Below are positions 11,859 through 24,960 of a stretch of DNA of 64,000 bases, in pieces (positions within the stretch are counted from its first letter, which is position 1; every line of letters starts with the position of its first letter). Under the pieces are notes generated by a model. That model saw only the letters and a list, made by a program, of their open reading frames with translations, was not told the DNA's origin and did no database searches. Source of the DNA: Prochilodus magdalenae (lineage: Eukaryota; Chordata; Actinopteri; Characiformes; Prochilodontidae); contig JAMWET010000748.1 of NCBI GenBank assembly GCA_024036415.1, positions 157,001-221,000 on the forward strand, given 5' to 3'. A program made the translations under genes and the position numbers.

Positions 11859-13387
11859 GACTCCTGTTTTTTCCTCCCTCATTGTATGCTGTCTCTCTGA
11901 TGAGCGTACTGTAGTAAAGCAGAAGCTCATCTGAATGGTTTTGTTTCTGGTACCAGCGCTGCCTGGACGCACTCGCCGTTCTGCTAAAACCACCGTGGAT
12001 GATTGATAGCTGTGTACAAAAAGCCCCCGCCAATGTTAACATGATTTAATCAAGTCAGCTTTGCGTGTTATGACTCTGCAGAGCTGGAGCTCCAGTCAGA
12101 GTGCAGCAGAACCTGTACCTCGTATCGGAGATCGTTAGGTTCGAGCTGTTCCTGCTCTCTCTCCATGTCACGGCTAATACACCTGTCAGTCAGCACAGTA
12201 CACAACTTCATTTAGCCGGAGCTAGGGGCCTCAAAAACCTTTCCCTGTAGGGTCGCGCCGGGCTGGCACCCACCCTCAACACAGCGCAGTTCTCTGGCTT
12301 ATTCTGTGGGGAACGGTATCGTCGGCGTCAGAACCCTGATGCTGTTTACTAACACACGGCCCTGTCATAAAGATGCTTCATTTGCATACAATCTAGACCC
12401 GGCGGGGCTGGAAGATGATTGGCGTGCATAAGTACGGTAGATATCTCCCTGTGGGCTCCTTTTCGAGCAATTGCTCAACCTTGGATCCTGGATGCTGTAG
12501 CGTAGCGTGTCTCGGTGTCTGTCTAGACAAAGCAGAGGCTGTAATTTGAGCTATCAGTAATAATATCTAAAGGTCATGCTATGGGCTGTGTTTGCTGTCA
12601 AAGCTGGACAGAATATTAAAGGAGCCATATAATGGAAAACAGTTTTCTCTCTGCTTTTTAAAGCTTCAGAATGGAACGTTTCACTCCCAGATATGAGAAA
12701 AACAAGCTAAGCCCAAAACAACTTGGTTTTAATAGTCCCAACGAATAATCCATTTACAAACATCCACTATACAGCCTGCAGGAGTTTAGCTCAGCCCATT
12801 CAGAACAGAACTCATTTGCATAAATCAGATTTAAAGGCACAGTATCAAAACTAGCTTGTTTAATTACATAAGGAGAGGCTTGTTTAATGAATTCAATATT
12901 TGCATGTACAGTATTTAATTAGGGAAGTTGATATGCTGTGGTGAAGCAGAATTACACTGATTGTTCCAAACCCCTGCACACCGTAAAAGAGTTGTTTGAG
13001 TGCAGGTGTGGCGTATGGGTGAAGCAGACAGGTGTGGGCTAGGTATTGCAGGTGGGAGTGGGCGGTAATCACTGTGCCAGATTCTACAGGCACAGACGAA
13101 TGTGATTTGAACTGGGTAGGTGTTAGCATTAGTAATCAGGCCTGTGCAGAAAATGCACCCGAGTTCCACTGGTGGTGATAAGAAAGCAGATGCTCAAGTT
13201 ATATAATATCTAAAAGCTACATCACAGAAGCTTATTACATGTAGTCGTTACTATTATTCTGCTAATCAGACACATTATTCGGTGTATTTTATGTGTATTT
13301 TTTATGGACCTTTATATTTTAGTTTTGAGATCAGTGGAGAATAGTAACTCAGTAAATGTAGCTGGTTTGGTTTTTGGTTGTATTTTC

Positions 13388-14328
13388 TAGGGCTGCCCTC
13401 TAGAAGTCAACGATTCGAATCGTCAGTCGGAGACCCTTTAAGTCGACTGAGACCCTTCAAGTTGACTGACAACACTGACCTTTTTTTCCCCGTAAAACAG
13501 ACTAAAGCTTACAAAAATGCACAAGAACTTTAAGAATGTAAAAAGACACTTTAATAATTATTAAAGGGGAATAATAAATATATATTAAAGGGGATTATTT
13601 AATATTATTAAAGGGGAATAATAAATATATATTAAAGGTCTAGCTGGGCTGTGACGTATCCTTGCTAAAAAATTAAGTCCGCATGACGACGTGCGCTGGC
13701 GGTTCACCGCTTAGGAAGCCGCGAAGCTGAGAAACCCGGGGGGAGCTGTCTCAGAGAAAGTCTGGAGGAGGTTTTGAAGAGAATTAGAACAAATGAAACC
13801 GAATTCTGCTCAACATTTAGTCAGACATCCAACACTGCTTCAAACGAGGGAGCTGACTTTCGGTTTAGACATAACGGCTGTTTGCGGTGAAGGAAAAACG
13901 GACCAAAGACATTTGTTTTATTATAATTCCGTTATTTTAGATCCTAAATTACAGATATTTATTTATTCATCTACAGCTAAGATTATCTTTATTTAAAGTT
14001 TATAAGTACAGTCACTTAATCTGCCTGCTGATAAACGAGAGATAATGATTTCAGCGCAGGTAATATAATAAACAGTTTCAGCTCTACCATTCTTCCTTTC
14101 ATCCAAAAATAATTTAAACATGGACTAATCTGGTTTTATTTAGCAGTTCATTATTTATGAGAGATGAAAGACGAAGGGTCATCCTACTGAAGAAGCTGTT
14201 AGAAGGGAAATTAAAAAGACTATAAGCTATAAGCGCTAATGTTTAGCATAAATATGCGCTGCTGCCCAACTAAAGGCTCCAGTTCAGATCGATCATCATA
14301 CACCACGTCTGATTCGGGTACAGCCCTA
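13388..14328 (+). mobile_element. non-autonomous hAT element, copy 1
   Basis: The 941-bp element is bounded by TAGGGCTG and CAGCCCTA and flanked by a perfect 8-bp target duplication GTATTTTC (13380-13387 and 14329-14336), as expected for the hAT superfamily. No transposase frame longer than about 70 codons remains. A second copy in reverse orientation is at 22704-23761. Confidence 0.88.
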
Positions 14329-14423
14329 GTATTTTCTATTCTGGGGATCTTTTTACTTTTAGTCCACCACATTTTGGACAAATCTATCCTCCGGCTTAAA
14401 TGTGTTCAAAAATTCAAATTCTT

Positions 14424-14610
14424 AGTCACTCCATGACAGTCTGGCACGACACCATTGCAGTCGTCCAGCCATCTGCCAATGGTGCTGGTACTAACAGGAT
14501 AACAGGAGGGCATCACTGCTTGCTGAGTGTCCAGAATTGTGGCTGTTGGGTCAGTCACATACCACCATAACGCCTGTCCGTACAGCACATGCATGGAGTT
14601 TCTCTGCAAT
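14424..14610 (+). mobile_element. DNA transposon relic, internal fragment
   Basis: CACTCCATGACAGTCTGGCACG..GCCAATGGTGCTGGTACTAACAGGAT..GGGCATCACTGCTTGCTGA aligns with the interior of the elements at 57150-57667 and 48195-48580. Both ends are missing. Confidence 0.6.
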
Positions 14611-17067
14611 AAGCCATTTCGAATTAAATTACTCTAAAGTACGTCTTGGCGATTAAATTATGATAAGGTTTAGTAAAATTCATATTTAACATCACAGTTT
14701 TAGGTACTACTTTTACTTTTCTGATGCTAATCCAATCATTTTTTGATTAGCTGTAGCATGAGAATTCCCACTTAGTGTACATAACAGCTACTATACATGT
14801 GCTTTGCTAATATCTGACTTTTTATTATTATTTTTTTTTAAATCTGTTCTTTCCATGCTCCTACATCTGATCTAGTCATTTCTGCTGGAATCAGCCTTCA
14901 AATATAATAAGCATGGGATCGCTGCTATCTCAAATTACGATCTCCCTCTGGTAGACTAACCATGATGAATCAAAGCAAACAGATGAATCATTCAGCGGTA
15001 ATTACAGCTCTGGTAGGAGTTGTTGTCCATTGCCCCCTGTATACTATTGTCTATTTATTACCTCTTTCATTAGGCTAGTAATACGCATTGTCTTTTGTGT
15101 GGGCTTATTTATAGGATAGTGCCTTTCAGCCTTGCCTGCCCATTGTGGAAGCGATGGCCCTATAGAGTACTCTCTTGGCCCAGCAGTGCATTGCTTACTG
15201 GAAGATAACACGGCAGGAAAGCTGCACCACACAATGCAATGCATCAGCGTAGGGTAAATCTGGGCTTCTGAATGAACAATAAGAAAGGAAATGGCAAAAA
15301 TGAATTAGGCTTAAAATAAACCCCCCTTGGTGTGAGTTGAACTAGACATGTACAGATATAGAGCCTTTAAGGTGCTGTATGCTAATGCTCTACGGTGATT
15401 CATGGCCTCGGCATTCAAAAGGAAGATAAACTAATTCCCCCCTCAGCACAAGTACATGCTGAAGGCCATGCCGTGTGTTCAGTAATAATAAGGATGCTAT
15501 AGAGGGCTGCTTCCCCTCTCTCGCCCTCCCCTCTGCAGCTCATTCCTATTCTTATACTGTAGTTTAGTGAGAGATGCTGTAGTCGGTGCAGGCTAATGAG
15601 GTGGGGGGTTCTAAAAGTGTGTGAGCTCAGAAAGTGTGCTGTAACCCACAGTGACACCGGAGGGGTAAAAAAGGAAATGGCGTTCTCCCTTTGGCAATAA
15701 AAATAGATGCCTCCATCTGTTTCCCTCCTTTTTTAACAGTAGTAAGACTCTATTTTCCTCGCAAACAGCTGACTCGGTACTCGCTCCATGATGCAAGTTT
15801 AACCAATTTTCTCCTGCCTTTCTCTTCCTCCACCTCCACATCCTCTAGCAGAGCCTATTTTTGATGAGAAGCAGCCTGAATTAGGCAGACAGACAGTGGG
15901 CGGGAGGATGAAAACAAATGGTGCTCAATGACGAAAATGGTGTACATTATAGAGACGGTACAGAATGGATTGCGTGTGCTGTAATCAAGTAACAGATTCT
16001 TTATAACGCTTAATGCAATTAGCAACATTTATCTGTAGCTTCTTAACGGATTGATGACGCTTTGAAAGCTTTCAAAGAGATCCTGTATAGTCTAGAGCTT
16101 TCCCTGTTCTTGCTCAATCTGATTAAACTCCTGAAGACTTGATAGCAGTCACGGTAGTGTAGTCTCATTCTGTAGACCTCCCAGAGGCCGTTTAGACTCC
16201 TGTGTTTTTAGTTAATGTACATTGAATTTAGTTAATGTATATATGAAAAGCTTTCTGCCTGGGAGAAGCTCCTGGCAAATACCCAGTGGTCTCCGAAGGT
16301 TGACCAAGTTACAAAAGGTTATACTCCCCAGTGGGGTGTTGTCACCTTCCATTGGTTCATAGAGGACAAAGAAGTTACAACGCATTGGCTACACCTAATT
16401 GTGATATGAATAAACAGAATGGTGTTAACATACGCGCATAATTAACGAAGAGGGAGGAAGCTCAGATATGTTTTTTAGAGGACCCTTACACCTGGAGATT
16501 TCCAGACCAGTTGGTATGCAACTTCGAGGTCACTCGAACAATAACTCACTGTGGCCAGCATAAAGAAAACGGATACGGCCTACACTGAGTAGCTAGTTTG
16601 TTCCACTATAGATGAAAGGAAGTAACTGATTTGTGGTCCCTTTTCACATGGGGCAGTAAACGTCCACCTGAAAGTTATGATTAAGCCTAAGCCTGTTAGC
16701 ATGTTAGTCTGGATATAATACACTAAGAATGAAGCTAATGGAATACATACCTGCACAATGTATATAGCCTGTATAATTCTAAATTGTTTACATTTTACAT
16801 GTATATTACTATAAATATTCTCTGCATGCTTGATATTTTTGATCTGGTTATCTGACTATATTTTGTACTTTTTAATTGATGACTCCGTAAGAATACTTCA
16901 TTGTGCACCCCAACAGTGAAGGGAAAACTAGCTGTCATCCTTACTGTGCATATGACAACTTTGAATCTTGAATCTATGGTACATGTGCAATCTGACTGAT
17001 GTATTGTCTCGAAAGCGCACACACACCAACCCTAGTGCACGTAGCTGAATGTTCTTAGCATTCCACC

Positions 17068-17335
17068 GTTCATTAGAGAGCCGGCTTAGTGGACAGAAGG
17101 TTGCTGGTTTGATTCCCTGAACCAAAAGGACATGACTGAGGTGCCTTAGAGCAAGACATCTAATCCCCAGCTGCTCCCTGGACTCCATGGATAGAGCTGC
17201 CCACCGCTCTGGGCACATGTGGTCACGGCCCCCTAGTGTATGTTCACTGGTGTGTGGGTATTTTACTGCGGAGGTTAATTTTCTCTGTGTGTAAGCAGAA
17301 TTTGCAAAAACTGGTTCATATTTTAAATGTAATTT
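17068..17335 (+). repeat. tRNA-derived SINE, family 2, copy A
   Basis: The head ends in a box B-like GGTTTGATTCCCTGA. The body reads CCCCAGCTGCTCCCTGG, GATAGAGCTGCCCACCGCTC and GGGCACATGTGGTCACGGCC. The same family is found in reverse at 48690-48870 and gave rise to the minisatellite at 61835-62940. It is unrelated in body sequence to family 1. Confidence 0.65.
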
Positions 17336-18187
17336 AATTATTAATTTAAATTGATTAAAAACCACAAATCCCAGCAACCCCATAAATACCTAGCACACCT
17401 CTCACTGCCGAGACCTTTCGAAACGCAGTTTGAACAGAGGCTGTGCGTTACGCGGTTCAGGCTGTAATAACTGCAGAAAATGAATAAGAAGAATAAGAAG
17501 AGGTCGTGAGTAGAAGTATGAGAAATAACAATCCAGTGCTTTGCAAGCTCTACAGTTAAGAAATATTTCAACACTGATCCCTACAGCACCATCAGCATCC
17601 CTGAAGCACGTTTTCAGTGTGAGTACAGTGTGTCCTGCTGAGTGTGCTTGTAATTTATGGGCAGTTTCATCGCGCAGCTCTTCCGCGATGCAGTTTTGTT
17701 CCTCTGCCACCGGAACAGCTCCCAGTCTAATTAGAAGCATTAAGTCAATCAATCTTCTCTGTTCTCGCCATCATGGCTGCTTAGACAGCCCAACTGAAAG
17801 ACTTGTTTTATGACACATGCAGACAATGGGATCGGCTTTATCGAGCCAATTAGAGAGCCAGACAGATCCACATCCTTTAGAGATCTGTAGAGAAAGTCTC
17901 CAGATTAACACAAGGCCGCTGGTACTAAAAGATTACAGTTCATTTTATAAACAGGAGTGATTGTAGATTGGCTTACAGCTTTGTTTGTGATTAGATTATG
18001 GGATGTAGAGAAACAGCTCTTGTAACTGCTTTGAAATTGTTTTGATTAAGAAGCATCCTATTATAAAAGCACAAACAGTTACTGAAAAGCTAATGGCGAA
18101 ATGATGATACTTCGTTTACCCTTATGTTAGTCATTAAAATGATAATCTCATCCCACAATAACATTGTCACATTGCTTGGTTAAGGTG

Positions 18188-18600
18188 GTAGTAACTTCAG
18201 GCTCCTGCAGATGGCAGGTGCACAAGAACAATGAGCCTATGAAAAACTGTGTGGTGTAAGTGTTGGGATTCATAGATTGAGAAGAGGTGGTACGGTGCAG
18301 TGAATGTCTCGTTCCATGTGTGTAAAATAGCTCCAGTTCAGATGTTAGTAATTGGCTAGAAGGAGTGATTGTATTTGGGCATGGCCAAGGATCATAGTGT
18401 GAAGGAAGTAGCTGAATCTGCAGCTGTGTGGAAGCGTATGGTCATACGGGTCTACCAGCATGGGCTAAAATCCCAGCCTACAGAAAGCTCTCCTCAGTTT
18501 TGTACCAAGGAAGGCATCTACCAAATCTGTCCCAGGTGTGCGATTCATTGACACATGTGGCCTACATCCAGAAACTTGTCCACACAATGCCAAATCCAGT
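18188..18600 (+). pseudogene. Tc1-like transposase relic (N-terminal part), copy 1
   Basis: The open stretch MAKDHSVKEVAESAAVWKRM then VIRVYQHGLK looks like the DNA-binding helix-turn-helix of a Tc1/mariner transposase. It is shared with the copy at 39565-40010 (GVAKDHSVKEVAESAGVWKR). The common sequence begins upstream at GTAGTAACTTCAGG. No DDE part follows. Confidence 0.5.
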
Positions 18601-20767
18601 CCAATAGACTAATTTGTTGTTAGCTTATATGACATATATGATATTATATTAATCAAACAGGATCTTTTCCAGGAATATTTACCAATTAATTTAACAACAT
18701 AGAGAATACACGTATCTGAAATGGACTGGCAGCCTGTTTAGATGCATCAGATGCATATATAATACATGAACAGTGAGACAACACTGTAATAGGCAGAAAG
18801 CTTGAACTGGCTGGGAGTATTAGCATTGTGAAAGATGTCCATCATCTATCACTTTACCCAGGAGAGTTGGACAATGCCAGAACATCCCTCATCTGAGGTT
18901 TTAAGATACAGGAATCAGGTTTCTCTGAGAATCATGATGTCCTTTAATAAGTAGTCCATGTAAACACAGATTCACAGGAATACCTTGGACATGCAGAATT
19001 ATTATCCTAGCTATAAGCAGTGGTTGCTCAGGGTTGTATCATGAATCGCTGTTAACCCATTTCCCCTGTGACCTTTTAAGCTCACACCCAGTTCAACTGT
19101 ATGGTAAAAGATATGTCTTCTGTAACCCTTTAGCATAGCAGCTGTTTCTGCCCTTCAGTGTCCTATACAGTGAACTCACTGGTTTTCATTCTGCTCTTAA
19201 ATCATACTGAATGTAGCAGGACTGAAATGTCAGGCTGACCTGAAGATTACAGGCTGCGCCAGGTATTTCCAGTAGGTGCCAGGGGGCTTTATAAGGGCAA
19301 GGGGAATTTAGAAGCAGGAAGCGACCATTGCACCACACTTTTGTCACAATGTGTGTGCCATCGGCTCAGCGACAAGCTATGGTCCTCTTTTCAGCGCGCT
19401 CCCTAGCTGTGTCGACATCTCTGTCAGAGCTGGTGGTACAGTATGTGCCCTGGGCTCCTCTACAGGAACAATGGGGAATACAGCTGTCTGTAAAATTTCC
19501 CTACATTCCAAATGGCTTCAATTCCTCAAACTTCTCATTACATTACACAGTGAGTTTTTAATGGGAGCCCGGGGCTTTGCTTGCATTTAAAACGCTTCTT
19601 CCACAGTTTTATGGTGGCTGCGTGTGGGAGAGGATTTATAATGACTTAATTTATTTTGCATTACGCTCTCGCTCCATGAGTGAATGATATAATTACTCTT
19701 AACTGCTTTACGTGCGTGCCAGCGCTCTTATAAATGAGATTTCCTTCTGAAGATTGACACCAGGACTTCTGCACTTTGGATCAACTCTGGATCTACTCAA
19801 GTTAATGCTTAACAATGACGGTCTTAATGGTTGGCATTCTTGTTCGGGGGAGCAGACACTATTAAGAATAAAGGTTCCCAAATGACTCTGTTGTACAGTT
19901 CTGTGAAAACATCCTTTAATTAGTATAGAAACTTTACATTGTGGGCTCACAATATTTAAAAAGCACCTATTTAAAGCAGAGTAGGCAAAAGAAATCCAAT
20001 GTCCTCAATTTTCCACACTGTTTGGTGTCCAGGTTGTGCTTTTTTAGTTTAGCACTGGAGCTATAAGGCTAATACAGCAAACAGATAGTAGAACTCAATA
20101 GTCACCCAAACCGCTTCCGTGATTACATTGCTAAAACGTCTTTCAGTTCTTTTCAAATTGCATTCAGATGTGTGTTAAGGCCACACCATATGAACTATAT
20201 AAATGCACAGAAGTTCCCTGTATGCTGGGATGACATTGCCACAGTGTTTCTCAACCCTGTTTCTTAAGCCGCCTGCTTTAACTGCAACTTGCAACTTTGA
20301 ATTGCTTGTTAATGAATTGATTTGTTTAACTGGTTTGCCGATGAGCTGATAAGGTGCACAGTGTGTGCTGCAAACAGGGAAAGCACTACATTGCACAGGG
20401 CAGAGTGCCTCCAGGTCTAGGGTTAGACACAAGTGGCTCAGCATTCAGCTACACAATGAAAATGTATACATTTTATTGGGTCTTACACCAAGCTAAATCG
20501 TCTGTATAACAATATTGAAGAGCAAGCTGCAGTTTGGATGTGGCCATAGGAAGCGTTAGGGATGCATTCACAGAAAAGATTTGGGTGACTACTGATACCT
20601 AGTTGTTGTTAGCATTGTTAGACAGAAACCTGGATGCCTTGGCCGATTAGCTACACTTGGAGTAGGTACAACATTACCCTCTGAGGCCATTCCTTCACGT
20701 AGCTACTCCACCCTCACATGATGTTCATTGCTACGTTCATAAAAAGTTCCCTTGATGTTCCAGATGA

Positions 20768-20917
<150 letters not shown>

Positions 20918-21486
20918 TGAGTCAGCCTTCAGACAGCCACCCTTATCAACACTACTGCTTCTCTCTCTATATATTTCTCCTTATCCATCTCCTCTTCTGG
21001 TGCATTTGGCTGAAGGTTATACAGCCATGGGGACACTGTATCTTCATGAGTCGAGGCTTGAGGCGCTACATGGCTCAGCTGACAAACCATCCATTTCCTT
21101 TAGCAGGAAAAGCATGATGACTGGCTGCCTCTCTAATGCTCACATACATGCATTCAGACGCACATGGGAGAGGACGTGGGGGAGGGAAAGCCTTAGTGAA
21201 GTGGCTGTAGTCCTTAAGCACAGCTTGCTTGAACAAGAGATATGTTCCCTCAGGACGTACCTATTTCCAGAAGTATTACCATAATGAAATAGCTGTGCTG
21301 GTTTAGAGAGAGTGGTTTCTATCTCAGCAGAGTGCCAGCCTCCCTTCATTTACATTACCTGCCTGCTATGGCAAAGTTCTAGAGGCAAGCTGGTCTGTGT
21401 TTTATATTACTGTGCTGAACAGGGATGGAGAATACTTGATGCCTATAGACTGCATAAGGTAATTGTACTTTGTTACCATACTTAAG

Positions 21487-22030
21487 TACACTCATCGTCA
21501 AAAATATATAATAATATATACTATTACTGTAATATTATGTATGTAATAATATGTAATAAATATATGCTCATCGCACAAAGAATAGTTGCACCCAAATAGG
21601 TGTCGAAGTGCAGTGCTACTGGAAAGGAAGATAAGGGTTACCAGAAACAGTAAGCAATGATACATTTAGACTGATATGGGTAATACTTATTGAGCTACAC
21701 ATACAGAAGTAGTGTCTCTCAGTATGGGGTCGGGCCACCATATTTGCTAACACAACATGCCAGACATTTTGGCGTAGAGTGGTAGAGGTTCCTAATGGTG
21801 TCCTGCATCATGCAGCAATCTGCCATTGGTAGTGACATTAACAGGATGACTCAGGAAGGGTATTACTACTTACTGAATGTCCTCAGTCATGTCTATTGGG
21901 TCAGTCAGGTACAACCACTACTTGAATTATTTGCGTGTCTCGAGATGTCAAGCTTACTCACCAAGTTTCATTATTGTCGATTCCTTCTGGGTGCACCTAT
22001 TTGTGCAACACGTTTTTGATGATTGGTGTA
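21487..22030 (+). mobile_element. DNA transposon (TACACTCAT-end family), diverged full-length copy
   Basis: Left end TACACTCATCGTCAAAA; right end TTCTGGGTGCACCTATTTGT..TTGATGATTGGTGTA, the inverted counterpart. The interior shares AGTTGCACCC, AGTGCAGTGCTACTGGAAAG and the AACAGGATGACTC block with sister copies. A TA-rich insertion sits near 21505-21560. There is no intact coding frame. Confidence 0.65.
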
Positions 22031-22132
22031 ATTAAACAATCTGGAAAATATGTTTGTAATTTATACCTTTAAAGTACTCGTTACAAAGCTCAAGAGTCAT
22101 TAGATCTTTTCTATATAAATCTAACCAAGAGG

Positions 22133-22700
22133 TTCCTCCAGATGCTCTGCTTCAGGTGAACTGAAGATGCTAAATTGCCTCTTAGGTGAGAACACATGAG
22201 TGGGTACCACTTTAGAATAAGGCTACCTTTATAAAGCATTTAGAAATGGTTTACTAATAGGTTTTCTATATAATCAAATTATTAATAACCAACAAAGAGC
22301 TCCTCCATATGATGCACGTGAATATGTATTGAAGCTGACAGGGTTATGTGGACTGATGGAAAAAACAAAGTAAGATTAGTAAACCTCAAAATCTGAGCTT
22401 CAACAGTATAAAAGTATGTGTGTTCACTGTTAGGCTAATAGCAAGTGATTGTTGTCCACCTTATTCATGTGTTATAACTGCTTATTAATGATTTGAATGT
22501 GTTCATGGTCTCATTAATAACCATTAGTAAACTAATTTTAAACCATCCATAAACTCTTAAAAGGTAGCCTTATTTTAAAGTGGTACCCATGAGTGAATGT
22601 GTATGTCTGTGTGTCGGCCCTGGCAGTGTTTCCAGCCTTGTCTCGAATGAGCGCTGAGGCTGAAGCAACATCCGTAATCCAGAAGGATACGTATATTAGA
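22133..22700 (+). repeat. V-SINE fragment interrupted by a MITE
   Basis: GGTTCCTCCAGATGCTCTG..GGTGAACTGAAGATGCTAAATTG is the V-SINE core. The body resumes at 22590 with GAGTGAATGTGTATGTCTGTG. The 5' tRNA head is missing. Confidence 0.6.
22201..22589. mobile_element. MITE with TGGGTACCACTTTA ends
   Basis: The 389-bp element has near-perfect inverted ends (TGGGTACCACTTTA and TAAAGTGGTACCCA, extending through AATAAGGCTACCTTT with one mismatch). A short TGAG duplication lies on both sides. AT-rich and non-coding inside. Confidence 0.85.
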
Positions 22701-22703
22701 ATA

Positions 22704-23761
22704 TAGGGCGGTACCCGACTCAACATTTTGTTAGTCGAATCGGATTTGCCCAGGCTGGCCGACAATTCGACTATTCGTTCGTGTTTTTTTTTCTCCATGT
22801 ACATTAGCTAGTAATCAGTAAATCAATCTGCATACAGTTCAGATCTGATGTTCTCCTCATTTAGAAAGTCAGCAGAGTCATAGGAACGACTAAAAGAGCT
22901 AAAAGAGGCGGGGTGTATGATGATCGATCTGAACTGGAGGCTGATTTAATTACAGGATATAGCACGGGGCAGCAGCGCGTATACATGCTAAACATTAGCG
23001 CTTATAACTTATAGTCTTTTTAATCTCACTTCTAGCAGCTTCTTCAGTAGGAGGACCCTTCGTCTTTCATCTCTCATAAATAATGAACCACTAAATAAAA
23101 CCAGATTAGTCCATATTTAAATTATTAGTATTAATACCCGCGCTGTAATAATTATTTAACGTTTATCGGCAGGCAGATTAAGTGACTGTACTTATCTTTA
23201 AAAAAAGATAATCTTAGCTGCGGACGAATAAATAAACATATCTGTAATTTAGGTTCTAAAATAATGTAGTTATAATAAAACAAACGTCTTCGCTCCGTTT
23301 TTCCTTCACCGCAAACAGCCGTTATGTCTTAAACGAAAGTCAGCTCCCTCGTTTGAAGCAGTGTTGGATGTCTGACTAAATGACGAGCAGAATTAGGTTT
23401 AATTTGTTCGGAGTCTCTTCTTTAAAACCTCCTCCAGACTCCAGGCTTTCTCTGAGACATCGCTCCACCTGTGTTTCTCAGCCTTAGCTTCCTTTAGCGG
23501 TGAACCACCAGCGCACGTCGCCACGTGGACTTAATTTTTTTAGCAAGCATGCGTCACAGCCCAGCTAGAACTTTAATATATATTTATTATTCCCCTTTAA
23601 TAATTATTAACATCTCTTTTTACATTCTTAAAGTTCTTGTGCTTTTCTGTAAGCTTTAGTCTGTTTAACGGGGAAAAAAAAAGGTCACTGTTGTCAGTCG
23701 ACTTGAAGGGTCTCAGTCGTCTTAAAGGGTCTCCGACTGACGATTCGAATCGGCAGCCATA
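22704..23761 (-). mobile_element. non-autonomous hAT element, copy 2 (reverse)
   Basis: The reverse complement of copy 1 along almost its whole length (for example GATTCGAATCGTCAGTCGGA and AACACTGCTTCAAACGAGGG occur in both when read in the same direction). The putative 8-bp flanks TTAGAATA and TTGGAGTA match at six positions. It carries about 120 bp near its left end that copy 1 lacks. Confidence 0.85.
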
Positions 23762-24463
23762 TTGGAGTATAAATTAATAAACAATGAAGTGTTTTTATCC
23801 TTTGCTTTTGTTCAGCTCTGCTTCAGTTTGACAAAAGTCTAGGTCCATATCCCTATTCATGATTCCCCGACACTTCACTACAGTAACAGACTTGGCTCTG
23901 TAGGAAAGGCTTTACACTAGACGCTCTGATGATTTGATTGCATTCAGCCATAAGAGCATAAGGAGGTTCTGGTAATGATATCTCATGGGTGTTGGATGGT
24001 AGTCCACACCAGATAATGCAGATCCATTGTTCAGCAGCTCACAGGCTAGGTGTTTACACCTGGCTCACTGACACACTTTGGGCATGGTGACCCTAGTCTC
24101 ATGTGCGGCTGCTCGCAAGCGTCTCATTCAACTGGCAATGCTTTTCAGTGGAGATTATACAAGCTGCGACGGCACAATTGAACACCTGTGTCCGCAATGT
24201 GTGCTAATTGAATTCACTAGTCAGGAGGGCTTGTTGGGCTTTTCTGAGCCATTACTAAATCTTTACATTAGGTATGTGGCGTTGGGTCTTCACCTGAAAA
24301 TCAAATTGCACACATTGCTTTGATATTACAGTGTTATTGCAGCGGATATAAGCATTGGTCATTTTGTCTCTTATTTATTTCTGTAGAGACAGACGGTGGA
24401 GACAGACAGTGTGCACAGAGGATTGAGAGAGAACCAGGCAATAAAAAAAAATAAAGATTAGGA

Positions 24464-24497
24464 TTATTAGATTAGATTAGATTGGATTAGATTAGAC
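24464..24497 (+). repeat. (ATTAG)n microsatellite
   Basis: About six units of ATTAG, one changed to ATTGG. Confidence 0.85.
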
Positions 24498-24867
24498 CAA
24501 ATGTAGTGTATTTTGCCAGGCCTATATTCAAACCACTGTCTAACATCATACCAGGCAACATTAGGCTGTAAGAAAAGAGAGACATTCTCCAGGTTCTGGG
24601 AAAATGGCCTACTGTCAATGATTTCATGGAAACACACTTTTCCAGTTTGTCCTGGCTACTATGGTTACTGCTGCAGATCTCTCTCAGAGGCTTTCCCTGA
24701 TAGCACCACAGTATCATTGACCCTTCACCGTGATGGTTACATGATGTAACCAGCAAGCTGATAGGTACTTTCCACATAAACATTCCTATTTTAACCATTG
24801 TTCTGCCACAGCACAGCGACGATGCACATCAGCCCGAATCATTTGCACATGTTCACCTAGGCCTCTG

Positions 24868-24960
24868 AGTTGGGTTGCCAGATACAGTGACACATACTGG
24901 GGAACACATTGAGAAACAAACTCAGAAACACCTTTTTGATTTGGAACACAGTGGGAGGGT
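24868..24960 (+). repeat. unclassified interspersed repeat, copy 1
   Basis: TTGGGTTGCCAGATACAGTG..CTTTTTGATTTGGAACACA recurs at 26409-26525 with scattered substitutions and small indels. Confidence 0.6.

Noticed and set aside
17541..17813. Possible hAT dimerisation-like stretch (TAPSASLKHVFS)
   Set aside because: Short and without the expected downstream residues or terminal repeats; likely chance.
24487..24798. Minus-strand frame with HHGEGSMILWCYQG, somewhat like a Tc1 transposase [12 protein letters not shown] motif
   Set aside because: Only one short motif resembles it; the flanking residues do not continue the family pattern on either side. Too weak to call.
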